Source: Otatea glauca (lineage: Eukaryota; Streptophyta; Magnoliopsida; Poales; Poaceae). From it: DNA of 64,000 bases. The notes below the pieces were generated by a model, which saw only the letters and a list, made by a program, of their open reading frames with translations, was not told the DNA's origin and searched no databases. This document shows positions 45,941-57,579 of this stretch, in pieces (within the stretch, counting starts at the first letter, position 1; each line of letters opens with the position of its first letter). The DNA lies in assembly GCA_036346275.1 (NCBI GenBank), contig CM070724.1:45757038-45821037 (forward strand), given 5' to 3'. Both the position numbers and the translations under genes were made by a program.

Positions 45941-46539
45941 GACGGACATACTAATCTATATGAAAATTTCGAACTAACCTTCCTGAAGTTCTCTTGGGAT
46001 TAAATGTTCCAAGGGATGTATGATGAACCAACGTTCTGGACTATCTGTAACAAAAAGATCACTCGTCAAATGATCGAAAATAAAAACTCCAACAAAACTA
46101 ATACAAAGTATGAATATCATAAAAATTTCTCCATAAATACGCTTCCGAATTTTTTTTTCCACCTCGCTTTCCTCTCTATTTTCCCCTGCTCTCAGCTCCT
46201 CTCCTCTGCCTCTCAGTTAGCAGCGCTCGCACAACCTCGCTACCTCTATTTTCTTCCTCGAATGCGCAAGGCAGATCATCGCAATAGAGCTGCAACTTAT
46301 AGCACCTCCCTGCGCACATACACCGAAGAAACAGTAATTGGTCGTTGCTTTCGGCGTATGATAAGACATAACGATTCCAATTAACCAGCTTTTTTTGGAC
46401 AGATTGTTGGCAAATTTGTACTGCGCGTTCAGTGCAATTGCCGATTTTTTGGCTCCAAGCGTCGCGCCCTCCACCGCTGCACCATCCGCCCGTGGCGCCG
46501 GCGTCCCCGCCGCCACGCGTCGTGCTCGGGAGCGCCCGG

Positions 46540-46872
46540 CCCGCCCGCCTCCCGCGCGCCACGCATGCATGGAATCCAGTGATCGCCGATCATTGGATTC
46601 ACCGTCGCGCCGATTAAAAAACAATTTTTTCCCGCCCGTGCAAAGCAAAAAAAAAAAAAACCGTGACGATGACATTGAAAGAAACAAAAAAAATTTAAAA
46701 AATAATTCAGCGGTCGCTCACCGCTGGAAATATAAGTAAAATATTTAAAAAAATTTCATGCGCTCGCTCACCGCTGGAAAATACTGTTGGGGGGCTATTT
46801 TTGCAATTCATTCATGCATGGGGCTAATTCTGAAAAAATTACAGATAAAGAGGCCAAAAAGGTAAAAAATTC
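46540..46872 (-). repeat. Right TIR of the MULE
   Basis: Inverted copy of the left TIR, ending GGCCAAAAAGGTAAAAAATTC before the flanking duplication GAAAAACTAGAC. Confidence 0.88.
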
Positions 46873-46884
46873 GAAAAACTAGAC

Positions 46885-48405
46885 AACTATGTGTACCCCA
46901 AGCTTGCATGGATAAGTACCATAAAATATGTGGGAATTTTTGAGTCACAATACTGGTTGTCTAGTATCCAAGATAAAGAGAAATCAATTCAAACTCTTGC
47001 TTTTAGAAAGGACATCAATTCAAATCACAAAAGTCGCTTTCAGAAAAGCAAAAGCAGAATTTCCAGAACTTGTCCTCAATTTGCACAGGAGGTTGGTGGG
47101 TTTCTGCAGCTCACAAAATTTTGAGACTTTTTCTCCCTATGAGCACCAGAGTCGTGAAGAACTCCACCAAATTTCTCCCCAAAAGCCTTACAGAAAAAAC
47201 AGGAAAAATCTAAGAACACAGTCTGGTCAAGAACTTCGAGCAGAAAGTTTGGGGCTCGGTTTTCACCTCATGGCGCCCAAACGGTGCAACAAGTGAACTC
47301 CAAAAATTTTCGGAAAGTGTATGTCAGAGTCCCGCACCTCCTCCAACAAGAATAACTTGAAAAATAATTTTCTAGATTTTTTTAGAAATCAAACACTGAC
47401 TGCAGCGCGAAGAACAAGTTCTGAACAAAGTTGGAACTTGAAAGAAAAGATGTTTTCTACTCAATCCAAGAGTGCAAAAGAGATGTAAAACCATATGAAC
47501 ACACTCAAAACATCCAAGATCAGCAGTATTTAGAAGGAGGGGAGGCAAATCCAAATTACATGAAAGTAAATTGCGAGAATGTAATTGCGGGAAAGTAAAT
47601 GCTGAATTTAAATTGCGTAAAGTAAAGACATAATGTAAATGCGCAAAATAAATTCAGAGATGGATGGATAAAACTTTCATTTCTGGAAGGAGAGGTTACA
47701 AAGCCTCACTTTCATGTGGACAAAGCTCAAAGGAGCATTCACAAACCTCAAAACCTTCAAGGGAAGGAGGCTACCCCTCCACCCATACTTATACTACTCT
47801 TGGGCCACCTACCACCCTTGGATGAGTCCCTCAACCCTAGAGCACTCATCTAAGGGCTAGGATTAACCCACACACACAGCTATGCAAGGGCTAACCCAAA
47901 ACCCACACACATACCGGGTTTTCTTGCACGGTTTTCAAAGCATATTACCTAGACCCGCTAACCTATCAACTAGACCTCAATCGACGGCCCTCATTGATCC
48001 ACGCGGCATCTAGCTAGCATCATCTCCTTTCCTTGTCTTCTTGACTTGCCCGGACTCCGTCTCCGATCATCTTCCGGCGATCTCCCAACCGTCTGTACCT
48101 CCGACGCTCCTCGCCTAGTCCCGGTCATCCTTCGCCTCACCATGACCTAGTACCGTCGTCCTGCAACCATCAAAAAATAAGGAAACTCCTCATATAGCAA
48201 TGCCCACAATGATGTGCAATAAACCATCCAACTCAACACTAACGCGTCCATAAGACCGGTACTGGCACTCCTGGCAGAGACAACTCAAAATGCTTCATTT
48301 TGAAAATCAATCCAAATCAAACTCAAACTTGAGCACACCTTGCTCAAATAAAGTCAAATACTCATCACAAACATGAATGGACCTCCACATGGTCCTTCAA
48401 GGTAG
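46885..48405. other. Spacer between the MULE and the Gypsy element
   Basis: No gene is recognised. A short stretch at 47560-47650 has several copies of GTAAATTGCG/GTAAATG text. 47690-48180 reads like the terminal part of an old retrotransposon (GCCTCACTTTCATGTGG, ACACACATACCGGGTTTTC), but I see no boundary. Confidence 0.4.
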
Positions 48406-48410
48406 AATAT

Positions 48411-49375
48411 TGTCGGCGTTTTCGAGCGCCGGCAAGTAAATTTGTAAGTCTAAGGGGTCACGCGTTCCACTCCCTGAATGGTTAGACTCGTGAGTCCAAG
48501 ATGTATACCGTTCGTGTTGAAAGTCCCTACTCCGATTCGGATAGCGATTGTATTGCTTTTGCACTATGTTTTACAGACGAGGCCCCTAAATGACTTAGTC
48601 TCCTCGTGTTCTTATGTGTCCCTCTTCCCTCTGAATCGTTTAGTCCTGCCTCCTTTTATACAGAAGGAAGGGGCAGGTTACATCAAGAGTTGGGGGGAAG
48701 AGCGATGTGACCTATGTTAGGAGCTCCGGTCCTTCGTCCTGTGGACTGGTAGCCACCCGTCTTGCCCATGCTGGGTCGGTAGCCTTGGTGGTCAGGGAGG
48801 TTAGGTATTCCCCGGGAAGTAGCGTACTTGCCCTCTGTGACCCTTGCGAATCTTGGCGTTGCGGTGCGTGGCGTTGGCGCCTCGGGAGGAGCGTGCGTTA
48901 AATCTTGTCTGTGGATCGGTTGATGGAGTGCGGAAGCTTTGTCTTGGCGATCACGGACCTTCTTGGGAAGGAGCCACCGCCCTTGTATAGTCACTCCGAT
49001 TGACCTCATTCGAAGTGCGTGGCGGTAGGCGATGAGGGCTCGACACACGCCCTCGGCGTCCGTCACCTTGGTTCGGTCGGTCGGAGATCCCGCCCGCCAA
49101 GAGGGTCGGGGCGCCGTCCGGTCGAGTCGGAGATCCGCCCGCCAAGAGGGTCGGGGCGCTGTCCGGTCGGTCGGAGATCCCGCCCGCTAAGGGGTCGGGG
49201 CTATTGTCCGGTCGGATTCGCTTCCCCTGGCCGGTCGGGAGCGGATGTCTTGTGTGGTCTCGCAGGCGATTCGGTTGGTGGTGGGCCGGGCGCGGCCTGT
49301 TGGGCTGGAGATATGCTTGAGGCCGCTGGCTCGTCGCTTCGGGCCGTTGGGTACCCCTGTTATTAGTATTCGTCA
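48411..49375 (-). repeat. 3' LTR of the Gypsy element
   Basis: Runs TGTCGGCGTTTTCG to TATTCGTCA (TG...CA). It shares with 62134-63110 the phrases AAGTAAATTTGTAAGTCTAAG and TCGCTTCGGGCCGTTGGGTA. Contains three near-tandem GTCGGAGATCC(CG)CCCGCCAAGAGGGTCGGGGCG units at about 49077-49200. Confidence 0.92.
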
Positions 49376-49683
49376 GAGCCCCGAACTCCGGCGATTTGGC
49401 AGATTCGGTTGGGGTTGAACTTGGCGAGTGGTGGCGGGCACAGTCGGTCGGTCGAGCCGATCCGGTTAAGCGATTTCCGTCGGTGTGCCTCGTTAGGTCC
49501 GGCGGCTGCCACAGAGTTTGGCTGGGGGCATTTGAACCGCCGGAGGCTTTTATTCGCCTCGTTGCGCATGCCGAGTATAGTTTGGCGCGCCCCGCCCGCT
49601 CGTCTTCTTGAGCGCCGTGTTCGTGAAGGGCGCCGTTTCGGCGCGCATTTACTCTGGAGACGCTTAGCCTCCCTTCGTCCGGG

Positions 49684-49694
49684 TATATATATAT
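49684..49694 (+). promoter_or_regulatory. TATA box of an antisense unit inside the Gypsy element
   Basis: TATATATATAT in the context CCGGGTATATATATATGTGCGC, about 55-65 bases upstream of the ATG at 49748. The position fits a promoter for the + strand ORF that follows. Confidence 0.5.
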
Positions 49695-49747
49695 GTGCGC
49701 TGTAGCTTGCTTGAAGGAGATGAGAGCTCTTTCTTCTGCTTCTTCAA

Positions 49748-49981
49748 ATGGCTTCGAGACACCCTCTAGTCTTTAGCTTTGGCGATGACATCGCGGTGGA
49801 AGAAGAAGATCCTCTGGCCGAGCTTTGGGCTGAGTTCGACCAGGCGATGGCCGAGCTTAGGGAGGAGGAAGCTGCAGCCCGTGATGCTGCTTCTATTGAC
49901 GTGCTGCTCGAGGCCGTTCCGAGGCTCGAGGTGGTAAGGGGGGCCCTTCTGGAGGCGATGGCGCAAGGGCGCCGACCGTAG
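49748..49981 (+). CDS. Small antisense ORF in the Gypsy element
   Basis: Encodes 77 residues starting MASRHPLVFSFGDDIAVEEE, then acidic and alanine-rich (AELWAEFDQAMAELREEEAA), probably helical. It lies on the strand opposite gag-pol, just inside the 3' LTR, has its own TATA box and is followed by AT-rich text (ATAATGAAATCTTATTTTTC near 50218) that could act as a poly(A) region. Similar small ORFs occur at this position in grass Tat-type elements as far as I recall; no biochemical role is known to me. Confidence 0.5.
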   Translation: MASRHPLVFSFGDDIAVEEEDPLAELWAEFDQAMAELREEEAAARDAASIDVLLEAVPRLEVVRGALLEAMAQGRRP

Positions 49982-50269
49982 TTGGTGCGGCCGCGTCGAT
50001 GTCGCTGAGCGGCGGAGGCATCGGCGTGTCGCCAGCGGCCGGCGGTATCCGTCGACCAGGCAAGGGCCTACCAGCATGCCGTCGGTGCCACCGATGTCGC
50101 ACGGATGTTTGATAGGTTCTAGGCGTGGGTAAAGTCCTGCCGCGGTGCAGCGTGGCCACTCTTGTTTCTGTCGGGTACTGTGTGTAAGGTTGTGTAAAGT
50201 CTGAGCCTGTTGGCCTATAATGAAATCTTATTTTTCTTTATGAAAATGTCTTCGCTATGAGTTTGCTTT

Positions 50270-51560
50270 AATTTTAATCGTCGTGGATAGACCGGGCCTT
50301 GATCGGCAGGAACAAACGCGAGAGTGCTCGTTTTAACGTCGTAGCTAGACAGTGCCTTGGTCGGCAGGGACGACCCAATGCCTCTGTGAGGTTCGGGTGT
50401 CCGAGTGATCGTTTAACGTCGTAGCTAGACAGTGCCTTGGTCGGCAGGGACGACCGGATGCCTCTGTGAGGTTCGGTGTCCGATCGCCTTGGTGGCGGGA
50501 CAACCGGATGCCTCTGTGAGGTTCGGTGTCAAAGTGCCTTGGTCGGCGAGGACGACCGGATGCCTCTGTGAGGTTCGGTGTCCGAGTGCTCGTTTAACGT
50601 CGTAGCTAAACAATTGCCTTGGTCGGCGAGGACGGCCGGATGCCTCTGTGAGGTTGGTGTCCGATCGCCTTGGTCGGCGGGACGACCGGATGCCTCGAGA
50701 GGTTGGTGTCCAAAGTGCCTTGGTCGGCGGGACGGCCGGATGCCTCTGTGACGTTCGGTGTCCGAGTGCTCGCTTAACGTCGTAGCTAGACAGTGCCTTG
50801 GTGGCGAGGGACGGCCGGATGCCTCGAGAGGTTCGGGTGTCCGAGTGCCTTGGTGGCAGGACGGACCGGATGCCTCTGTGAGGTTGGTGTCAAAGTGCCT
50901 TGGTTGGCGTGGACGGCCGGATGCCTCTCGAGAGGTTGGTGTCCGAGTGCCTTGGTCGGCGGGGACGACGGATGCCTCTGTGAGGTTCGGTGTCCGAGTG
51001 CCTTGGTCGGCGAGGACGGCCGGATGCCTCTGTGAGGTTCGGGTGTCCGAGTGCTCGCTTAACGTCGTAGCTAGAAAAGTGCCTTGGTCGGCGAGGATGG
51101 ACCGGATGCCTCTGTGAGGTTCGGTGTCCGAGTGCTCGCTTAACGTCGTAGCTAAACGGTGCCTTGGTCGGCGAGGGACGGCCGGATGCCTCGAGAGGTT
51201 CGGGTGTCCGAAAGTGCCTTGGTGGCGGGACGGCCGGATGCCTCTGTGAGGTTCGGTGTCCGAGTGCTCGTTTAACGTCGTAGCTAAACGGTGCCTTGGT
51301 CGGCAGGGGCGGCCGGATGCCTCGAGAGGTTCGGTGTCCGAGTGCCTTGGTCGGCGGGGACGGCCGGATGCCTCTGTGAGGTTGGTGTCCGAGTGCCTTG
51401 GTGGCAGGACGACCGGATGCCTCTGTGAGGTTCGGGTGTCCGACTGCCTTGGTCGGCAGGACGACCGGATGCCTCTGAGAGGTTCGGGTGTCCGAGTGCT
51501 CGTTTAACGTCGTAGCTGGACGTGAGTGCTCGTTTACCGTCGTAGCCGGGGCGTGAGTGC
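50270..51560. repeat. GC-rich tandem array in the Gypsy spacer
   Basis: Over twenty imperfect units of about 50-60 bases, built on GTGCCTTGGTCGGCGGGACG, CCGGATGCCTCTGTGAGG and TTCGGTGTCCGAGTG, make up the region. At intervals the spacer CTCGTTTAACGTCGTAGCTA is inserted, giving a higher-order pattern. Units vary mainly by loss of a single C or G. Long open frames across it on both strands are by-products of the repeat. Confidence 0.9.
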
Positions 51561-52430
51561 TCGTTCTCGTCGTAGCCGGACGTGGGGCATCCTTCCCGAG
51601 TCCTCGTCGGGCGAGGGTAATCGCGAGAAGAATGACCACCGTCTATCCACATGTATACCCCATCCGCGGTGTGGGACTGGAGGGTTGAGCGACGACGTTT
51701 ACTGCGTTGGTTTGAGCGCCGTGCTCGTGGAGCCAATAGCGGGTAGTCGAGTGGGTCTGGGAGGTCCCGCCAAGGGGACCCTTCCGAGCGGACGGTCCCG
51801 AGTAGGGTGTCTGGCCTGCTGTGAGGCGACCCATAAAAACCTTTCTCTACTCAATCCGTATGGACCTCGGGTCGTCCGCGACCCGAGCACACAGGTTGTC
51901 GCTCATTGATGAGCTCCGGAGAGTGTGAAGTATGGTCTCGACGCGAGTAGAGGTGATTAGGCCGTCACCGACCTAGCGAGGGCCCACCGTGGGGCTCACC
52001 TCATACCGCCCCTTGCTCAAGTTTTCTTTGGCGGCCTTATACCCATCTGGTGGGGTAGGCCTTTTGAACCTGACTCCTCGCTGGGCCTGGCGCAAGCCAC
52101 AAAGCTTTGCCGTCTTGGGACCGCGCGGCCCGATGGGCTTCTCGCGCGCCGAACAACTGTTCCGGCCTAAAGCGGAGACCAAGAGGTTACGGACACGTTG
52201 TTGGCGGCGTCTTTATGGCCCTTGTGCTTTGATATGACAGGATTAAGCGGAGTGGTATTAGAGCCCAGGAGTTACAGTGGCGCAATAGGCGAGGTGGGAC
52301 GCGACGCCAGCTTGACGGGTGCTGCTTGGCGGCGTTGCTTGTCCTCTATCATACGCCCGTTGGGTACCGGGTAGTCACGCTTTCTTGCCTTCTCTGTCTC
52401 GCCTCGAAACAAGAAAAGCACCGAGAGCTA
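51561..52430 (+). other. Spacer with promoter-like sequence upstream of the antisense gene
   Basis: Unique GC-rich sequence between the tandem array and the large antisense gene. No domain is recognised. Confidence 0.4.
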
Positions 52431-52481
52431 AGGAAAGAAAACTGACCTTTCTTTCTCACCTTCGGTCGTCTCTTACGTGAA

Positions 52482-55400
52482 GATGTCGTGGTCGAGTGCT
52501 CGCGCCAAGACAAACATGCGCTCGGCTTGGTGAAGAAGGGCTTCCTCATGCTGCAGACCTTTACGGTGGAGGTGCCGCGGGGCCGTCACCCTGGCCGCGA
52601 GGCGGCGAGGTCGTGGTGCCCGCCTCATTCTTCGAGCGCGGCTTTGGCTGCCACGCACCCGCTCCGTTCGTCGGGGCGCTATCTCACTACAAGGTGGAGG
52701 TGCACCATCTCAACCCCAATGGGGTCCTCCACATCGCCATCTTTATCACGTTGTCGCGAGCCTTCTGGGATCGAGCCACCGGCGTTGTGGAGGCATTTCT
52801 TCGAGCAAGGCTGCGGAAAGACAGCCGTCGACGCCGTGGCGCCCGCAGGTGGCTGGCCTCGGCTCGCCTCGGTCGAGCACGGAGTACTGAGGTAAAGCGC
52901 CTCGTCCAACAAGGGTGGCGTTTCGAATGGCTCTACGTTGAACGTCGGCGACAGCGCCCTCGTTTCACCGCGAGCTTCCCATGGCGGAGGCGGTGGGCTG
53001 GGCGCCGAGAAGAGGGAGAAGAAAGTGGCCCGATCGGGAGCGGATCGGGGCTCAAGGAGGCGGGGCTCACGGGGGCGTTGTTGTCGCGCGCCTTTATGGG
53101 GATGCGCGTGCAACCCCTGTGCACTGAGCCGCACCTTGTTCGATGCTGACGCGGGGCCGTCCGACCGGGCGAGGATGGCGAGAACTGGTGGCCGCGTCTG
53201 AGGTGGAGGCCCGGGTGGCGGCTGTTACGGGCGGAAGTACCACGGTGGCCTCGGATGGCCACCCGGAGCCATTCTCGGCGGCTTTCCCGCCAAATCTCGT
53301 AAGCCGGTGAAATTCCTTTCGCTTCTCTTTTCTTTGTCCTTAGCACTTGGTCCGACGGCATTCCCGCATCCTCTTAGGGGCTCATGGGGATGTCTTCCGG
53401 CGCCGCTCCCGGGATAAGGAAGCGCGGCGCCGCCGGCGAAGACGGCAGAGGTGACTCTCTCGCAAGAAGCGGAAGGAGGAAAGGAGGAAGAAGAAGCATA
53501 AGGAACGCGGCTTGGCAGGCGCTGGCGAGGATGTGTCGGAGACCACGCTGTGGGGACAACCTCCATCGCAGCGGTGGGGCGCCTCCGCCATCCCTATGGT
53601 GGTTTTTCTCGACCGCCGATCGTGGCGGCGCCCGAGCGTGGACCGGTCGGCGCCCAGGCCCGTGGCCGCGGATCCCGCGAGGTGATCTTGCGCTCATGAT
53701 CGTCGCGGCGCCTCGGTGGAGGTGGCCGAAGCGACGGTAGACTGCCTGGCGGGGCAAAAAGAAGCGCGGCGTGCCGCGTACTCCTCGGCCTTATAAGTGT
53801 TTCTTTTATTGGAGCATTTTTCTTTTGGCAAAGCCGCCGAGCGACTCTTGAATCTTTGCAACGTCGCGGCGCCCTATATACGGGGTGACCGTGGGCGTCT
53901 GTGATCGGCTCTGCAAATAATGGCACGGTGATTTTGGCGACTCCGATCGGGTCGGTGGAGGTCGCAGTGTCGGCGTCCGAGGGCGCGATCGCCTTGAGGG
54001 CGGGGCCTCACCCGGAGGTCGTGGCGAAGAAGAACTTCCGCCGCCTCATTGGGACCCCCCGACGACGTGATCGTCCTTTCGGAGGATGAGACGATGGTGC
54101 CGGCGGCGTCGCGCCGATCGTGGCGGGCCGGCGACGGAGGTGCTCGACCTCGTCCGGGGAGGTGCCGACCGATGCTCCTCAGTGCGGTCGCCGGGGGTTC
54201 TGAAGGTTGACCTCATCACCCTTGCCCATGGTGCTTTAGACGGCGACGCCCCGCCCGAACGGCGCGGCGTAGGGCGCCGTGGTGTAATCCCGGTCGGGCG
54301 TCATGGGTCGAGCAGAGGAGAGCGAGTGGGCGCGCGCCGGCAAGGCGCTACCGGACACCGAAGCGAGATAGAGGCGGATCCGTAAAGGTCTAGCTTTTGC
54401 TCTGGAGTCTTCCACCAGGGCGTTGGACACGATGGTCGGGAGTCGGCCGATCGCCTGTAGGTCGGTAGAAAAAGTTCGACTCGTTGCATATTTTGATAGT
54501 TCTTGATGCGACTAACGGAGTGTCCACGTTTTGCAAAGACGCTGTGGGCTCGCCGTGCGTCGAGTTGAGCTCTGCGGCGCTCAAGCGATCGGCCGGTGCG
54601 GTGCGGTGGAGGAGTGCGATCAGTGCGCTTGAGCTGCGCCTAGCCCAGAGGCCACGGACATTAGGCGGTCGGAGGCGGTGGAGATCCGCCGAGGATTTGA
54701 AGAGGCCACAAAGGCCCTTTATGATGGCGCCTAAGAGCCAAGGTCTTGAGGCGAAAGTGGCGAATCGAGTCCTCACGACGGAGGTCACCGAGGCCAAGGA
54801 TCCGCCGTTGCCGCGGAGGGACCATGTGAGACGCAGCAACACGCCGCGACCGAAAGCGAAACAAGGCTCGGGGGGCCGACCGAGTTCGTTCCGAGCGCGA
54901 TCGCCTTATGAAGGCCGGTGGTGAAGACTTCATCTGAGGCGAAGTCGGAAGCCGGCAATCGACCAACTCTGCGCCGGTAAGTGTCTCAATTCTTCAATTA
55001 AGTGCAGGGTGCGACCCACAGGCGAACTTATCCAAAATCGTCGTGTCGCAGAGGCGAAGAATCCGGCGTCGCCGTGGAGGCGCAGAGAATGGCATCGGAT
55101 GCTCGCGACGTGGCGATCGTGGCGGGACGAGGCCGGCGGCGTTGAAGGTTGCGCGGGCGGTCGGGCCGAGATGAGCGCCGAATCGAGGCCCTCCGCAAGG
55201 CCGGTCGGGAAGTCTGCGACCGCATCCTTGGGCCGGGTAGGCCCGAGTGCCCTTGCCCGTCGCCGCCCGAGTGCGGACCGTAGAAGAGGCGGTGATCACC
55301 GGCTGCGCTTGGAGCCGTCGGCGTGGTCAACACCGTCTCGCACTCTGACGACATCGACCTCGCGGTGGTGGGCGCGGCGTGGCGGAACCGGATCGACGAG

Positions 55401-55565
55401 GAGATCGACCGGTTTGAGCTCTGGTCGAGCCGCACGCCGGAGATCGCCACCGCATCCGCCGTAGGCCGCCTTCCGAAGAAGCGAGGCGCCAACTCTCCGT
55501 CTCGCCACCGGTCGCCCGCCAAGAAGAATAAAAATATAGTTAGCTTTATCCTTTTTAGATTGTAA
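52482..55565 (+). pseudogene. Antisense gene with a 'putative gypsy type transposon' domain
   Basis: On the strand opposite gag-pol. The clearest domain is at about 52600-52775: VVVPASFFERGFGCHAPAPF, then YKVEVHHLNPNGVLHIAIF, closely resembling the PF04195 domain named 'putative gypsy type transposon' found in grass retroelements. Downstream, pieces are open in changing frames to 55565, with a charged, probably coiled-coil middle (54480-55200, rich in A/E/R) and an end FRVPAKKN-like tail before an AATAAAAATATAG at 55526. Frameshifts prevent a continuous reading. The role of these antisense proteins is unknown. Confidence 0.55.
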
Positions 55566-56230
55566 AGACTGCTACGTAAACAATCTTGAATTTATCAAGT
55601 TCCAGAATCGCCTCTCGCCCTCTTTCGTATTTAGGGTGAGCGTTTGACCGACCATAGCCCTAAGGACCGCAGGGGTCACTTATGCGTAGGTTGGGTCGTT
55701 TTGGGAGGAGCGAGGTGGATTGGAGACTTGGCTATGCAGCGGTTAGGCGCACTTGTGAGGGATAGGAGTGTTCTAGACCGGCCAAGGATCTTTCCACTTG
55801 GGCACTTCCTTCTTCCGCGAAGTGCTACTTAGCAACCATAGCCGCCGGGGCGTAGGTCGTAACACTTGGGTTGAGAGGGTTACCGCTCGGGATGGACATT
55901 ATGACCAGTCGGGTCACGTACCCTCATAAGCGCGTGGGACAGCTGAGGTCGTGCGGGGGAGGAGTGTTCCCTGCCGACCCAAAGGTCGCTCCACTCGGGT
56001 ACTTCCTTCTTCCGCGAAGTGTTAGCAACCATAGCCGCTGGGCGAAGCCAGAGCACTTGGGTCGAAGGGGTTACCGCTCGGGAAGGACCTTGTGGTCGGT
56101 TGGGTCATCAACCCGCGCAAGCGCCGATCGAGCGACTTTGAGCGGGGCAGAAGGCAGCCCAGTCGTCGCATGGCGACCGGTGCTCGGAAGGAAAAAGTAA
56201 AGAGCATGCTAGGAAGAGGAAAAGAGTTTA
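55566..56230. other. Junction between the antisense gene and pol
   Basis: Contains a duplicated segment of roughly 190 bases: the phrase CTTGGGCACTTCCTTCTTCCGCGAAGTG at about 55796 recurs near 55996, each followed by CTTGGGT(T/C)GA..GGTTACCGCTCGGGA. Otherwise featureless. Confidence 0.55.
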
Positions 56231-57260
56231 GGGATAGAATCGCCTTAACTTTTCTATATTCCATGCATTCGGAAGGATGCGGCCGTCGGTGTCCTTGAGC
56301 CGAAAGGTGCCAGGTCGGAGGATCTGCACGACGGTGAAGGGGCCTTCCCATGGGGGCGACAACTTGTGCTTATCCTTGCTGGTCTGGACCCGACGCAGAC
56401 GTGTCGCCAAGATCGAAGACCGCCTCGAACTGGCGGCTGTGATAACGTCGCAGAGCTTGTTATTACCTGGCCGATCGCAGGACCGCCACGTCATGCGCCT
56501 CGTCGATCTGGTCGACGGCGTCTTGTTGTGTGGCGAGCCCCCGAGCCTCCTCGGCTTGCGATCTTGGGCGCCATACTCCGTGTCGTCGGCAAGACGGCCA
56601 AAGACCGTATACCATGAAGAACGGTGTGACCCGGCCGCCCGGTCGGCGTGGTCCGTAGACTCCAGAGGACGGAGGGTAGCTCGGTCACCCAGCGCCCCGC
56701 GAAGTGCTTGAGCCGACTGAAGATCCGCGGCTTGAGCCCTTGAAGGATCATGCCGTTTGCGCGCTCGACCTGGCCGTTGGTCGCGGATGGGCCACACGCC
56801 TAATCGACGCGGATGTTGAAGTCATCGCAGAACTCGAGGAATTCTTTCCCGTGAACCGTGGTTCGTTGTCGGTGATGATGGAGTTTGGGACTCGAACCAA
56901 AGACTATGTCGCGGAAGAAGATGGCCGCTTGCCGACGTGGACGCCACGACCGGCTTGGCCTCTATCCACTTGGTGAACTTGTCCACCGCGACGAGCAAAT
57001 GGGTAAAGCCCCGGCGCTTTCTTGAAAGGCCCGACTAGATCGAGCCCCCAAACTGCAAAAGGCCACGTGATGGGGATTGTCTGCAAGGCCTGAGCTGGCA
57101 GATGTGTCTGCCTGGCAAAGAATTGGCATCCTTCGCAGGTGCGTGCGATGTGCTCGGCGTCGGACACGGCGGTCGGCCAATAGAAACCTTGCCGAAAGGC
57201 CTTTCCCACCAGAGATCGGGCGCGACATGGTGACCGCAAATTCATTGTGTATGTCGTCCA
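56230..57260 (-). pseudogene. Gypsy integrase
   Basis: The 56904-57245 frame gives LVGKAFRQGFYWPTAVSDAE, ARTCEGCQFFARQTHLPAQA (HHCC zinc finger end) and WPFAVWGLDLVGPFKKAPG (catalytic core start with its first aspartate). 56228-56800 carries the core end and C-terminal region, with FRLKDTDGRILPNAWNIEKL near the very end. The frame changes several times. Confidence 0.85.
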
Positions 57261-57579
57261 GCAGTTGTTTTCCTTGGTCGGCCAGAATGCACTTTTGGAG
57301 GACCCCGGAGGGGCTCCTTTTGTAATGGTCTGGGCCGATCAGGACGAAAGACTTTGCTCGCCGGGCGAGGCGCCGGGCCACGGTCGGGTCGGGGGGAAGT
57401 GACCCGTCCGTCAAACGATCTATGAAGGGCTTTCTCCAGTCGGACTCGGTTGCTAGCACGCTGCGGCTCGACCCGGCCAAGTCTACGCCCGACCGCGCGG
57501 CGGTTGGGGCGACCGTGCTAGGTAGGTCGGGGGACCGTTCGGCCACCGGGCCCAGCTGGATGGAAGGCCGCAGGAGGTC

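Larger units (their letters stand above)
39169..46872 (-). mobile_element. Mutator-like element (MULE), 7.7 kb, long TIRs
   Basis: Bounded by long terminal inverted repeats (about 39169-39482 and 46540-46872) and by a direct repeat GAAAAACTAGAC on both sides (39157-39168 and 46873-46884). The TIRs share GGCCCCTTTATCTGTAA-like text, TTTTTTCAGAATTAGCCCCA, GAATTGCAAAAATAGCCCCC and GTATTTTCCAGCGGTGAGCG in order. Inside, on the minus strand, are a decayed mudrA-type transposase (about 41900-44181) and a second two-exon ORF (40025-40938). A 363 bp tandem array fills 44265-45940 between the transposase start and the right TIR. Confidence 0.9.

Noticed and set aside
50270..51560. CRISPR-like direct repeat array
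   Set aside because: There are no unique spacers of even length, and the sequence is a tandem array inside a plant retrotransposon.
50890..51639. A 249-codon minus-strand open frame
   Set aside because: It is created by the short tandem repeat; the translation is a repeated low-complexity string that follows the array.
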